DNA of 39,213 nt from Bacteroidota bacterium (GCA_030706635.1 JAUZOD010000038.1:1-39213), one strand, 5' to 3'. Positions 17,085 to 26,509 are shown, counted from the first letter of the stretch. Notes: generated by a model from the letters alone, not told the origin. Program-made: numbers and translations.

Positions 17085-18461
17085 TTAGGGACTGTTTTCG
17101 ATTTTTATCGTCGGCCCTGCAGGTGGCACATCATTCAGCCTGTTTCTTTTTTCCACCCGCAGATATTGCACTTCCGTTGCGAGATTAATAACAAACAGGT
17201 AGGTAATTAAACTGGTCCATTCCCTGTTTTGACCCAGACCGTATATCAGAATAAAACAGATAACCGCCAGTGATGGAGAAAAATTCTTCCAGAGTATTGA
17301 CTGAACAATCGCCCCCCCCACAAGCAGAAAATAGATACAGAATCCCACAATTCCGTTTTCAATCAGCAACAGCAGCGTGGCGTTGTGCGCATTGAATCCG
17401 TGCCCCAGATTTCTTTTCTCGAAACCACCGCTTCCGATACCGAACAATTGTTCGTTTAAATCCATATTCATATAGGCGATGTAGGCATTCTCAGCCGATT
17501 CTTCCCGCCAGTCCATGGAACCCAGATTGTTCACATTGTACGATTGCCCCATGGCTTTTTGAATGATGGCTACCGGCTCCTGCGTTAACCGGGAAGTTAT
17601 TTCATCAACAATTTTGCTGTTCAGATTTACATATTTTCCCACCGATGCAAAAAGCAAGATGCTTACCACCGCAACACCAATACTGAACGTTCCCACCTTG
17701 GCAAGTTTTTTTTTCTGCTCCTGATAATTTATGCTGTTTAAAATGATCAGTATGGAGATGATCAGGAGGGCCAGGATGGCGCTTCTGGAGGTGGACATCA
17801 TTACACCCCCCAGCATAACGGGCAAAAGCCAAAGGGTATATTTATTTGCTGACTTGTTCTTTACATAATCGCAAAGAATATACACAAAGCCCATTCCACA
17901 CATCTGACCAAAATAATTCCAGTTGGCCATTTCATCCAGGTCTTCCTCCGCTAAACTGTCCGCCAGGCCGGAGATCTGATAATATATCCTGTGCATCGGA
18001 AACGACCCAAAGACCACATAGGTGTAAACCAGATCTGAAAAACAAATAATACCCGAGATGATCAGCGCCGCCTTCAGCTGTTTTGCCGCATGCAGTTTAA
18101 AATAGAAATGGTAAATACAAAAGGTAGTCATCACGTCGCCGATGCTTTCCTTCAGGAAATCGACCTTGAACACATCCTGCCATAAGGAAATAAAAATAAC
18201 ATAAACCAGAAATACAATCAGCAGTTTTACATAGGGAACGCCAAGGAATTCCGAAAACTGCAGCCGGGTTTCTTTATCCACCATGATTCTGCCGAATAAG
18301 GCCATCGTGATCAGGGCTTTCGTGTTTAAGGGTAATGCCTTCACATCAAAATTGATCTTGGCCATGATGAAGGTAAACAGCAAAACGGCAATGATCTCCG
18401 GCTTTCGGACAAGTATATAGAAGAAAAAAACAATCCCGGGAAGTAGTATAATCAGGCTCAA
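17085..18461 (-). CDS. Wzy-like O-antigen polymerase/ligase family membrane protein
   Basis: A 458-residue inner-membrane protein with roughly ten to twelve hydrophobic helices. A long loop near the C-terminal third (about residues 270-360) carries NAYIAYMNMDLNEQLFGIGSGGFEKRNLGHGFNAHNATLLLLIENG; the GxGxxxF and HNxxL-type pattern is the signature of the O-antigen ligase/Wzy (Wzy_C) superfamily. In a Wzx/Wzy locus it would polymerise the flipped repeat units in the periplasm. The start is a TTG, 14 nt after the upstream GT2 stop; the next in-frame Met is inside the second helix, so TTG is preferred. WaaL-type ligase activity cannot be excluded by sequence, but the locus context supports the polymerase. 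Confidence 0.85.
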   Translation of the reverse strand: MSLIILLPGIVFFFYILVRKPEIIAVLLFTFIMAKINFDVKALPLNTKALITMALFGRIMVDKETRLQFSEFLGVPYVKLLIVFLVYVIFISLWQDVFKVDFLKESIGDVMTTFCIYHFYFKLHAAKQLKAALIISGIICFSDLVYTYVVFGSFPMHRIYYQISGLADSLAEEDLDEMANWNYFGQMCGMGFVYILCDYVKNKSANKYTLWLLPVMLGGVMMSTSRSAILALLIISILIILNSINYQEQKKKLAKVGTFSIGVAVVSILLFASVGKYVNLNSKIVDEITSRLTQEPVAIIQKAMGQSYNVNNLGSMDWREESAENAYIAYMNMDLNEQLFGIGSGGFEKRNLGHGFNAHNATLLLLIENGIVGFCIYFLLVGGAIVQSILWKNFSPSLAVICFILIYGLGQNREWTSLITYLFVINLATEVQYLRVEKRNRLNDVPPAGPTIKIENSP

Positions 18462-18475
18462 GGTTCAGGTGTTAG

Positions 18476-19501
18476 TCAGCTTGTTAACGATCTGGTTTGC
18501 GTTCTCATTAACCTACCGGAAATGCGTTTGCGCAGGCAGTTGAAATAGAGGCGCCTGTTTAATGGCATTATCGCGTTGTAAAATAACTTCTTATACCGCC
18601 TGGTTTTATAGGCGACAATGATCCATTTTTCAGCAATCAACTCAAAGAGGAGCTGGTTGTTATATTTCTCACTCCGGCTTAGCTGGTTATAGAATTTATC
18701 AATCCAGGCCTCCAGATCATTAAATTGAGTTTCGCTTTTAAAAAAACCAACGCTCCCATTCAGGAAACTGGCATGTGTTTCCAATTCCTGCTCTGAAAAC
18801 GGTATAGACAAATCGGTTAATATCTGACCGTTTATTTTTTTCACCAGGGCAAACATATCATTCATTTTGGCGACACTGATATTATTTCCGTGCACCCGGT
18901 AATACGTGCCGTAAAATGTCAGGTTGGCCACTTTTGACCTTTGAGAAATTCGGTACCACAATTCATAATCCTCCACAATATCATATTTCTCCCTGTATTT
19001 CAATTCCTGGGCCAGTTTGGTTCTGATCATCATCGTTGAATTGCAAAAACAATTGCCGATGATCAGGTGGGTTTGTATATCCCTGTTGCTGCTACAAAAC
19101 CGCATTTCCCTGAGTAGCTTCCCGTTACTGTCAACTGTATAATAAAAGGTTCCGCACATCCCGTAATCCCGGTTGTTGTCTAAAAAAAATACCTGCTTTT
19201 CGAGCCGTTCCGGCAAAGCCATGTCATCACTGTCCAGCGTGGCAATATATTCACCCGTTGCCGCCGCAAGACCTTTATTTCTCGAAAAGACAATTCCTGA
19301 ATTAAATCCGTTTTCAAGCAGCCGGATGCGGGGATCCCTGTAAGACAAAATGATTTCTTTGCTCGAATCTGAAGAGCCATCATCCACAACAATCAATTCA
19401 ATATTTTTATATGATTGGGATAAGACGCTGTCAATCGCCGCTTTTAAGTATTTCTCACCGTTATAAACCGGCATAACCACGGAAACCAAAGGAAGATTCA
19501 T
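18476..19501 (-). CDS. Glycosyltransferase family 2
   Basis: A 341-residue GT-A fold enzyme. The opening VSVVMPVYNGEKYLKAAIDSVLSQ and VVDDGSSDSS are the nucleotide-binding core of GT2, ATLDSDD is the DXD-type metal motif, and IVEDYELWYRIS provides the usual ED catalytic region. The C-terminus is soluble and basic, with no membrane helix. It is the first gene of the minus-strand arm, followed 14 nt later by the Wzy-like gene. It likely adds an internal residue to the repeat unit; donor and linkage are not predictable. Confidence 0.92.
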   Translation of the reverse strand: MNLPLVSVVMPVYNGEKYLKAAIDSVLSQSYKNIELIVVDDGSSDSSKEIILSYRDPRIRLLENGFNSGIVFSRNKGLAAATGEYIATLDSDDMALPERLEKQVFFLDNNRDYGMCGTFYYTVDSNGKLLREMRFCSSNRDIQTHLIIGNCFCNSTMMIRTKLAQELKYREKYDIVEDYELWYRISQRSKVANLTFYGTYYRVHGNNISVAKMNDMFALVKKINGQILTDLSIPFSEQELETHASFLNGSVGFFKSETQFNDLEAWIDKFYNQLSRSEKYNNQLLFELIAEKWIIVAYKTRRYKKLFYNAIMPLNRRLYFNCLRKRISGRLMRTQTRSLTS

Positions 19502-19867
19502 GTAAAATGATCAATTAGGGCCTTAAGATATTCATTTTTTCCCCTTATTAAAATATGGAGTACCTACCCGCCAGCCGGAAACTCCAATTCCCCAGTTATG
19601 CCTTATTCTGAAGCAGGTAATCATTCCTTAACCACCCTGGATAATTCTTTTTACTTATCCTTTGCAACTTAAATAAGTTTTGCTACTTTTAGTCCCTAAC
19701 TTACGTTAAATATTTTTACGTAATCATTTGATTGTCTGCTAATTACCCTCCAATAATCTTCCTGAAAAGCGCGTACTTTTTTAAAACCGGCATAACCCCA
19801 ATTGTCATATATTTTGATTTACTCAATATTCAGGGCGATCAAGGCCTTCCCGCTAATCACCATCAGG
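19502..19867. other. Divergent control region of the exopolysaccharide locus
   Basis: This 366-nt AT-rich region separates the two arms. It holds two overlapping plus-strand promoter candidates (19661-19691 and 19679-19709). I did not find a TAnnTTTG element facing the minus-strand arm. The distance from the predicted plus-strand transcript start to the export gene ATG is about 170 nt, a long leader. An upstream in-frame TTG at 19802 would extend the export protein, but it would hide the lipoprotein signal. Confidence 0.5.
19661..19691 (+). promoter_or_regulatory. Candidate Bacteroidota promoter for the right arm
   Basis: TTTG at 19661-19664, a 19-nt spacer, then TACTTTTA at 19684-19691, which matches TAnnTTTG at all but the last base. 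This is the spacing expected for the Bacteroidota primary sigma factor. A second, weaker pair overlaps it: TTTG at 19679-19682, 19 nt, then TACGTTAA at 19702-19709. Either would drive the export/Wzc operon. Confidence 0.45.
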
Positions 19868-20650
19868 ATGAACAAACTGCTTGTGTATGGAATATTTATA
19901 ATTTTATTTGCCTCCTCCTGTGCCAGCACCAAGAACGTAAATTACTTCCCTGATATTCGCGATGTTACGTTAAAAGAAAAAAGCTTTGCCCCTGAGCCGA
20001 TCGTGCAGGTCAATGATCTGTTAAGTATTATTGTGAGCAGCTCCAGTCCGGAAGCCTCGGCGATCTTTAATGCCCCGAATGAATCCGCTTCCGTTACCAG
20101 TTCAGCGGCTGTCGGCGCGGCCAATACGCTGACCATCGGCTACCTGGTGAATCAAAACGGGGACATCCTCTTCCCGGTGTTGGGCCAGATACATGCAGCA
20201 GGGTTAAGCAAATTTCAGCTGGCCAGCTTGTTGACACAGAAAATAATTGACCGGAAACTCTTAATTGACCCCATTATTACCATCCGATATCTGAACTTCC
20301 GGGTGAGCGTAATGGGTGAAGTAACCAGGCCGGGCGTTTTTACGACCCCTACAGAAAAACTGAGCATATTGGAAGCGCTCAGTTTTGCGGGCGACATCAC
20401 CGTTTATGGCAAAAAAAATGATGTTCTTTTAATCAGGGAAGGTGATAAAGGAGAGAAATTGGTTAAACATCTGGATCTGACAAAAAATGATATATTGAGT
20501 TCTCCTTTCTATTACCTTAAATCGAATGATGTGGTGATTGTGGAATCCAGCGGAGGTCGATTGGCGAAAGAAAAGAGTTCACAGGTCATTCCCATTGTGT
20601 TCAGTATTATGTCTTTTTTGATCGTGGCCATAAGCCAAGTAAAATTTTAA
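19868..20650 (+). CDS. Polysaccharide export lipoprotein (Wza-like OPX protein)
   Basis: A 260-residue outer-membrane export protein. I place the start at 19868 because it yields a lipoprotein signal peptide with FASSC and lipidated Cys18; an upstream TTG would bury it. Residues about 44-142 form the polysaccharide export (PES) domain (VQVNDLLSIIVSS, GDILFPVLGQI). Residues about 145-195 form an SLBB domain (VSVMGEVTRPGVF, LSILEALSFAGDI). A C-terminal hydrophobic helix at about 239-257 is common in the short Bacteroidota versions and absent from E. coli Wza in this form. It would make the outer-membrane end of the export channel with the Wzc-like protein encoded just downstream (43 nt gap from stop to its ATG). 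Confidence 0.92.
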   Translation: MNKLLVYGIFIILFASSCASTKNVNYFPDIRDVTLKEKSFAPEPIVQVNDLLSIIVSSSSPEASAIFNAPNESASVTSSAAVGAANTLTIGYLVNQNGDILFPVLGQIHAAGLSKFQLASLLTQKIIDRKLLIDPIITIRYLNFRVSVMGEVTRPGVFTTPTEKLSILEALSFAGDITVYGKKNDVLLIREGDKGEKLVKHLDLTKNDILSSPFYYLKSNDVVIVESSGGRLAKEKSSQVIPIVFSIMSFLIVAISQVKF

Positions 20651-20692
20651 TTGGAGCGCGGGCTCAGTTTTAGTATTAAACCTGTTCTTGAT

Positions 20693-23050
20693 ATGGAAAA
20701 GTCAAACCACAATGCTCTGGAAAAAGAGAATAATGGTTTTCAACAGCTACTTACAAAATATTTACCTTACTGGCCTCTGTTTATTTTTCTCTTAATCGTC
20801 AGCGGAGCGGGCTTATACTTTTATTTGAAATTTACGCCCCCCATCTACGAAACCAAGGCCAGCGTTTTAATTAAGGATGAGACCAAGGGACAGGAAGATT
20901 CTAAAATGGAAGAAGTGCTCAATGTTTTTGGCACCAAGAAAATTGTAGAAAACGAACTTGAAATCTTCCACTCCAACTCGTTGATCAGTTCTGTAGTAAA
21001 AACGCTTGGTTTATATGCACCGATGTATGAAGAGAAAGGATGGAGGGGCCTGGGCACCACTTCCGCTTATTTAACCAGCCCTATAACCGTTACGGTGCCA
21101 AATCCGAATGAAATAGACGAAGCGCGAAACATATATTTTAATTTCTCAAAGGCAGATAGCACCGTCCAGATCGCCGGGGAGAAGTATCCTTTGGATAAAT
21201 GGGTTAATACTGCCTGGGGGCCTTTAAGATTTACTGCCAATCCCCATTATTATCCAAATACAAAAAAAACACACGAGTCCGTTAAATACTACTTCAACCT
21301 GATTTCGCTGGATCACGCAACCAATGATATTCTCGGAAACTTGATGGTTACCGCGGCGAGTAAACAATCTTCCATCATCAACCTGTCTATAAAAGATCCG
21401 GTTGCCCAGAAATCCGAATCCATTATTTCTGAAATCGTTTTGGCTTATAACAAGGCTTCGGCAGACAGAAAAAGCGGCGTTGCCCTAAAGACCCTTAAAT
21501 TTATTGAAGACAGACTAAAAAATGCTTCCAAGGAACTGGATTCAGTGGAAAACAGTATCCAGAAATACAAAGATGCAACCGGCGTGGTTGATATCAGCGA
21601 GCAAAGTAAATTGTATTTATCAAGTATCGAATCCAACGACAAACAGTTAAGCAATCTGAACCTGCAACTGTCGGCGCTGGATGAGGTGGAAAAATACGTA
21701 AAGGCAAAGAACAATAATGGCAATATTGTTCCCTCTACCTTCAATATCAATGATCCGTCCTTATCCAAGCTGCTCAATGATCTATCTACGGCGGAAGCGC
21801 AATACGAAAGGTTAAAAAGAACCACTGCAGAAAACAATCCGATCATGCTTTCCCTGCAGGAGGAAATCAACCGGATCAGGCCCAACATCCTGGAAAACAT
21901 CAACAGCCAGCGGAGAAACATTGAAGCGGGCAAAACGACCCTGCTGGAGTCGAAAGACCGTTATTCCGCCATGCTCAATTCCGTTCCGCAGAAAGAAAGA
22001 CAATTGGTTGAAGTAAGCCGCCAACATAATATCAAAAATGATATTTATTCCTTTCTTTTGCAAAAGAAAGAAGAGACCGCTTATTCCATCACGTCTATCC
22101 TTCCCGATTGCTATATTGTAAGCAATCCGACCACTTCGGGAGACCCGGTAAGTCCTAAAAAATTATTCCTGGTTCTGTTAGCTCTTATGGCTCCTGTTAC
22201 GATCGGCATTCTGATGATCTCTTTAAAGGACATTTTTAACGGTAAGATCTTATACAGAGCCGATATTGAAAAGTTAACTACATTCCCCATCATCGGAGAA
22301 CTCATCCACGAGAAGCTGAAAAAACCCATCGTCACGGAAAATGCGGAACGAAGTTTTATTATTGAACAGTTCCGGCTGATCAGGACTTCACTGAAGCATC
22401 AGGGAAATCCGCCGGGCAATATAAAAAGAATACTCGTCTCGTCCAGTATAAAGGGCGATGGCAAAAGCTTTGTTTCCGCCAACCTCGCCATCAGCATCGG
22501 GCGCAGCGGAAAAAAGGTGGCCTTGCTGGAACTCGACCTGCATCAGCCGACCTTAAGCGAGATCTTCGAGGTACCCAAATGCGACGGCATCACGGATTAC
22601 CTGCTGGGGAAAGTAAAGGCTGATGAAATCATTGTCCCAACCTCAAAACACGAAAATGTGTATTTGATACCTGCCGGCTACCTGGTGGATGAACCTTCCG
22701 AACTGTTGATTCCAGATAAGCTGGAAGCCCTATTTAAGGTACTGGACGCCCAGTTCGATTTCCTGGTGATTGATACGGCGCCATTAAAAGTGCTGTCGGA
22801 CGGACTGACGATCGCCCCCCTCTGCAATCTCCTTTTATATGTTATCCGTCATAATCATACACCAAAATCCCATATTGAACTGCTGAGTAAGGATTTGGAC
22901 GCCTATGATATTAAAAATGTCGCCATTATCTTCAATGACGTGAAGAACAGAGGCATTGGCAAATACAGCTATGGATATGGATATGGCTACGGCTACGATA
23001 TTCGCTCCACCTATGAGGAATACGGAAAACGAAAAAAGAAAATATCGTGA
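20693..23050 (+). CDS. Wzc-like chain-length determinant and tyrosine autokinase
   Basis: A 785-residue polysaccharide co-polymerase. The ATG at 20693 is preferred to a TTG 42 nt upstream. A first membrane helix (about 30-50) is followed by a Wzz-type periplasmic domain with long coiled coils (about 270-450), a conserved Pro/Gly-rich stretch, and a second helix near 490-510. The cytoplasmic BY-kinase has Walker A GDGKS (588-592, Lys591), Walker A' LLELDLHQP, and Walker B LVIDTAP (Asp694). The C-terminus is a tyrosine cluster with alternating Tyr-Gly: Tyr758, 760, 762, 764, 766, 768, 774 and 777. Cyclic phosphorylation of this tail controls polymer length in the family. No cognate low-molecular-weight phosphatase gene is in the window. 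Confidence 0.94.
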   Translation: MEKSNHNALEKENNGFQQLLTKYLPYWPLFIFLLIVSGAGLYFYLKFTPPIYETKASVLIKDETKGQEDSKMEEVLNVFGTKKIVENELEIFHSNSLISSVVKTLGLYAPMYEEKGWRGLGTTSAYLTSPITVTVPNPNEIDEARNIYFNFSKADSTVQIAGEKYPLDKWVNTAWGPLRFTANPHYYPNTKKTHESVKYYFNLISLDHATNDILGNLMVTAASKQSSIINLSIKDPVAQKSESIISEIVLAYNKASADRKSGVALKTLKFIEDRLKNASKELDSVENSIQKYKDATGVVDISEQSKLYLSSIESNDKQLSNLNLQLSALDEVEKYVKAKNNNGNIVPSTFNINDPSLSKLLNDLSTAEAQYERLKRTTAENNPIMLSLQEEINRIRPNILENINSQRRNIEAGKTTLLESKDRYSAMLNSVPQKERQLVEVSRQHNIKNDIYSFLLQKKEETAYSITSILPDCYIVSNPTTSGDPVSPKKLFLVLLALMAPVTIGILMISLKDIFNGKILYRADIEKLTTFPIIGELIHEKLKKPIVTENAERSFIIEQFRLIRTSLKHQGNPPGNIKRILVSSSIKGDGKSFVSANLAISIGRSGKKVALLELDLHQPTLSEIFEVPKCDGITDYLLGKVKADEIIVPTSKHENVYLIPAGYLVDEPSELLIPDKLEALFKVLDAQFDFLVIDTAPLKVLSDGLTIAPLCNLLLYVIRHNHTPKSHIELLSKDLDAYDIKNVAIIFNDVKNRGIGKYSYGYGYGYGYDIRSTYEEYGKRKKKIS

Positions 23051-23309
23051 AATCGCGGGAACGCCAAATACCGCGGGAAGGCTTCAACTTCAGAGATAAA
23101 TTTTATCTATTTAACTGTCATTCACACAATTAAGATGGTTTTTTAGAGTTTATCTGTAGGAAAAACGAGCAATTTATTGTTACCTGAATTTCCACAGCCC
23201 TTTTCCTGGGATCAACCAATTACTCTAAACGGGTAATAAATAAATAATTCATCGGGTTTTCCGAATTGGGGCTGAGATGGTAAGCTTTATCCGAACGAAA
23301 TAAACGAAC
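23051..23309. other. Intergenic gap between Wzc-like and flippase genes
   Basis: This 259-nt AT-rich gap interrupts an otherwise compact arm. It begins with short inverted CCGCGG-like pieces and holds a 7+1+7 palindrome at 23094-23108 (AGATAAA-T-TTTATCT). There is no T tract typical of a strong terminator and no good promoter that I can defend. It may allow separate control of the later genes. Confidence 0.4.
23094..23108. repeat. AT palindrome after the Wzc-like gene
   Basis: AGATAAA-T-TTTATCT is a perfect 15-nt palindrome, 43 nt past the Wzc-like stop. It shares the core ATAAA-W-TTTAT with the palindrome at 12778-12792, which lies after the last gene of the other arm. Confidence 0.3.
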
Positions 23310-24593
23310 ATGTTGCTTAGGGCAAAAAAACTACTTACAACCGATCTCGTAAAGGTTTCCTTCCTGAATGCCGTTGCGACCTTGATCAAAATGCTCACGG
23401 GTTTTGTAAGTGTTAAAGTGGTCGCAGCCATTATCGGGCCAGTTGGGGTTGCGCTGCTGGGGCAGTTGAACAATTTTGTTCAGATCCTGCTGAGTGTATC
23501 CAATGGCGGTATCAACTCCGGAATAACGAAATACACGGCCGAGTATGCCGATTCAGAAAAGGATTATATCCTTTACCTGGGAACGGGGTTCTGGATAACG
23601 GTCGTTTTATCGGTGCTAACCAGCCTGGTCCTGGTGCTTGGTGCCGGTTATTTTTCCATATCCATTTTGCACGACATTCAATATAAACCGGTCTTTTATA
23701 TTTTCGGCGGAACCCTGCTTTTCTATGCGTTGAATGCCTTGCTGACCTCGGTGATCAACGGCTTCAAGGAATATAAAAAATATGTCATTTCAAATATTGT
23801 TGGAAGCATTGTCGGTCTCCTGTTTTCGGTTGTTCTCGCAGTCAAATACACTGTTTTTGGCGCATTGGTAGCCACCGTCACTTTCCAGTCCATTGTATTT
23901 TTTATTACCCTGGGCTTAATCGCTAAATCCTACTGGTTTAAATGGAAATCATTCCTCCTGAAGTTCAATAAGGGCATAGCCGTTAAGCTGGGGCATTATT
24001 CCCTGATGGCTATCGTCAGTGCCGTAACGGTGCCGGCGGGACAGATCATCGTGAGAAGTTTTATCATCAGCAAAAATTCGATTACAGATGCGGGGTTGTG
24101 GGAAGGCATTAACCGGATATCAGGGATGTATCTGATGGTGATTACCGCCTCCCTGGGCGTTTACTTTTTACCCAAACTGTCCGAACTAAAAAGCAAAAAG
24201 GAACTCAGAAAAGAAGTTCTCACTGTTTATAAGCTGGTCATCCCTTTCCTGATTTTGACAACATCGGTCATATTTATATTCCGGGTTTTTATTATACACG
24301 TACTGTTCACCCAGGAGTTTATCGGCATGCGGGATCTTTTTGCCTTTCAGCTCATTGGGGACATTTTAAAGATCCTGGGATGGGTTTTGGGATATCTGCT
24401 GCTGGCCAAAGCAATGACCAAAATATACATCATCATGGAACTGGTGAATTTCGTTCTGCTGGTGATCATGAGTTACTTTCTGGTTAACCTGTATGGGAGT
24501 ATTGGAGCCACTCTGGCGTTTGCCATCGTTTACTTTATTTATTTCGCGGTTCTGTGTTTCGTGTTCAGAAATCTTTTATTCAATAAAAATTAA
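23310..24593 (+). CDS. Wzx-like flippase (O-antigen translocase)
   Basis: A 427-residue integral membrane protein of the MOP superfamily polysaccharide transporters, closest in feel to the WzxE/O-antigen translocase group. The N-terminus runs through VSFLNAVATLIKMLTGFVSVKVVAAIIGPVGVALLG, then GGINSGITKYTAEY, and later RISGMYLMVITASLGVYFLPKLSEL, all typical of that group. About ten to twelve helices span the length. It would flip the undecaprenyl-pyrophosphate-linked repeat unit to the periplasm for the Wzy-like protein. Start ATG at 23310 follows the 259-nt gap; the GT-C-like gene follows after 29 nt. Confidence 0.9.
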   Translation: MLLRAKKLLTTDLVKVSFLNAVATLIKMLTGFVSVKVVAAIIGPVGVALLGQLNNFVQILLSVSNGGINSGITKYTAEYADSEKDYILYLGTGFWITVVLSVLTSLVLVLGAGYFSISILHDIQYKPVFYIFGGTLLFYALNALLTSVINGFKEYKKYVISNIVGSIVGLLFSVVLAVKYTVFGALVATVTFQSIVFFITLGLIAKSYWFKWKSFLLKFNKGIAVKLGHYSLMAIVSAVTVPAGQIIVRSFIISKNSITDAGLWEGINRISGMYLMVITASLGVYFLPKLSELKSKKELRKEVLTVYKLVIPFLILTTSVIFIFRVFIIHVLFTQEFIGMRDLFAFQLIGDILKILGWVLGYLLLAKAMTKIYIIMELVNFVLLVIMSYFLVNLYGSIGATLAFAIVYFIYFAVLCFVFRNLLFNKN

Positions 24594-24622
24594 TATAGCA
24601 ACCATAGCAATTCAACCATTTA

Positions 24623-26509
24623 ATGATTCCCCTGAATATTCCTGAACAAATGGAAAAAACATATTCAAATAATCCAGGCAACCGTTTCCTGTTTCCCTTT
24701 TTTGGCAGGCTGAGCCCCCGTATGTTCTTTCTGCTGGTATTTGCTTTTCAGGTGATGCTGATTTTCCAGGGATTTGACCTGTCTGACGAGGGCTTTCTGT
24801 CCATCTTCTACCGGCGGATCTTCAGCGATCCGGTATCTGTATCTTATAATTTCATGTTCTGGCTGACCGGAATAATCGGTGGTCTCTGGGTAAAGCTGGT
24901 TTCGCCACTGGGCCTTTGGGGAATCCGGCTGGGTGGCGCGATCGTGAATACAATCACGGTTGCGATCACCTATAACCTGCTCAGGAAGTACCTGAATCCT
25001 GAATATTTAAAACTGGGGTTGCTGCTGGTGGTCCTGTCCCTGAACAATGATATCAAAGTATTAAACTACAATACCCTATCCTCCCTATTTTATGTCATCG
25101 CGATTTATTTCCTCCATTCAGGCCTGAAGAAAGCGCATTGGGGAAAGATATTCCTGGGCGGGTTTTTCGTGGGCTTAAATGTCTTCATCCGAACGCCGAA
25201 CATCCTGGAATTGGGCCTGGTGCTGGGAATAATTTATTACTGCCATCTAACCCATCAGCGGATCGGAAAAACAGTCTGGCAGATAACCGGATTCATCGCC
25301 GGATTCCTGGCAGGCGCAGGCTGCGTTCTCTTTGCCATGTACCTGACCGGCCATCTGGATATTTTTCTTGACTCATTGAAATTGTTATTTTCCATGGGGA
25401 AAGTGAAAACCGGAAATCCGGCTGCACAGAACGGTTATGGCTTATCCCGACTGCTTTATTTATTCTGGGCCAATAATATCCAATCCATAAAATACGCAGG
25501 CATTTTCTCTGCCGGCACCCTCGGAACCGCATTCCTGATGAGCAGATTTGAAAACCAGTCAAAACTTATAAAGCATATTGCAGGAACTGCCTTCTACGGT
25601 ATTGTCGCGTTGATTCTGCTGCTGATCATCATCCACAGAATTGACCATTTTACCATATTGTTTTTCATAACCGGCGTTGTCCTGATAACCGCTGTCTTTC
25701 TGGTATCCGCGCCCATTGACCTGGAGTTGAAAATATTGTTCTTTTTCGGGTGCTTCTTCCTGTTATCCTTTCCGCTTGGGAGTTCGGATGGCCTTTATAC
25801 AGCCGGCCGGTATTGCCTTTGGATTGCATTACCCGTTGCCATAGATTATCTGCTGCATCTTCATGCACTTCAAAATACACTGGTCATCAACCGGAATAAA
25901 CGGGAATATTCCAGGAAAGTATGGATTTCAGAAAAACAGCTTACCATTACCAAAAGGACTTTATTGTACCTGGTCATTTTCGGCGGTTTTTATCATGCCT
26001 ATTATTATCCCTTCTTTGACAGGCGGAACAGAACGGAAATGCACTATGCCTTACACAGCGATCATCTTAAGGGCATTTATACCACCCGCGGACGGGCCGA
26101 TGCCTTTAACGAGCTGTTGCAGGCAAGCGCGAAATACATAAGGCCAAATGATCATGTAATGGCCTATGACCGCATTGCCATGTACTACTATGCCAGCAAT
26201 ACAATTCCTTTTCTCGGCAATTCCCTTCCTTCTGTGTACAATGCAGATCTGTTTAGGTCTGACCTGCACAGATCCATTGAAAGAAACCCGGTTCTTCCCG
26301 TAGTGATCAGGCAAAAAATTGCCACTACCGGAACGGCCAGCAAGTGGCCGGAGGAAATTCTTCCCGGTGATTATTCCAGGGATGAGCTGAGCGTGGACCG
26401 GAATAATATTCTGGATAGTTTTCTCGTACAGTATGGCTATCGAGAGGTTTGGGAGAATGTGGCCTTTAAAATATTAATTCCGGATAAATCAAAAACTTCA
26501 TCTGAATAA
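24623..26509 (+). CDS. Multi-pass membrane protein, probable GT-C type glycosyltransferase
   Basis: A 628-residue protein with about ten to twelve hydrophobic helices and a soluble C-terminal domain of roughly 130 residues. After the first helix comes FQGFDLSDEGFLSIFY; the acidic pair Asp55-Glu56 in the first periplasmic loop is the kind of motif that binds the polyprenyl-phosphate sugar in GT-C enzymes (ArnT/PMT-type). The C-terminal domain (IRPNDHVMAYDRIAMYY) looks like the soluble domain of such proteins. It would transfer a sugar from a polyprenyl-phosphate donor in the periplasm. A GtrB-like synthase at 31152-32099 could make that donor. The start may instead be the Met at 24650. I do not recognise a named homologue; GT-C assignment is inferred from topology and the motif. 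Confidence 0.65.
   Translation: MIPLNIPEQMEKTYSNNPGNRFLFPFFGRLSPRMFFLLVFAFQVMLIFQGFDLSDEGFLSIFYRRIFSDPVSVSYNFMFWLTGIIGGLWVKLVSPLGLWGIRLGGAIVNTITVAITYNLLRKYLNPEYLKLGLLLVVLSLNNDIKVLNYNTLSSLFYVIAIYFLHSGLKKAHWGKIFLGGFFVGLNVFIRTPNILELGLVLGIIYYCHLTHQRIGKTVWQITGFIAGFLAGAGCVLFAMYLTGHLDIFLDSLKLLFSMGKVKTGNPAAQNGYGLSRLLYLFWANNIQSIKYAGIFSAGTLGTAFLMSRFENQSKLIKHIAGTAFYGIVALILLLIIIHRIDHFTILFFITGVVLITAVFLVSAPIDLELKILFFFGCFFLLSFPLGSSDGLYTAGRYCLWIALPVAIDYLLHLHALQNTLVINRNKREYSRKVWISEKQLTITKRTLLYLVIFGGFYHAYYYPFFDRRNRTEMHYALHSDHLKGIYTTRGRADAFNELLQASAKYIRPNDHVMAYDRIAMYYYASNTIPFLGNSLPSVYNADLFRSDLHRSIERNPVLPVVIRQKIATTGTASKWPEEILPGDYSRDELSVDRNNILDSFLVQYGYREVWENVAFKILIPDKSKTSSE

Noticed and set aside
21445-21933. 162-codon minus-strand frame
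   Set aside because: Antisense to the coiled-coil part of the Wzc-like gene; Ser/Leu-rich shadow frame with no domain.
22964-23014. Short TATGGA/TACGGC-like repeat as a DNA-level satellite
   Set aside because: It codes for the Tyr-Gly tail of the kinase and is explained by protein function.
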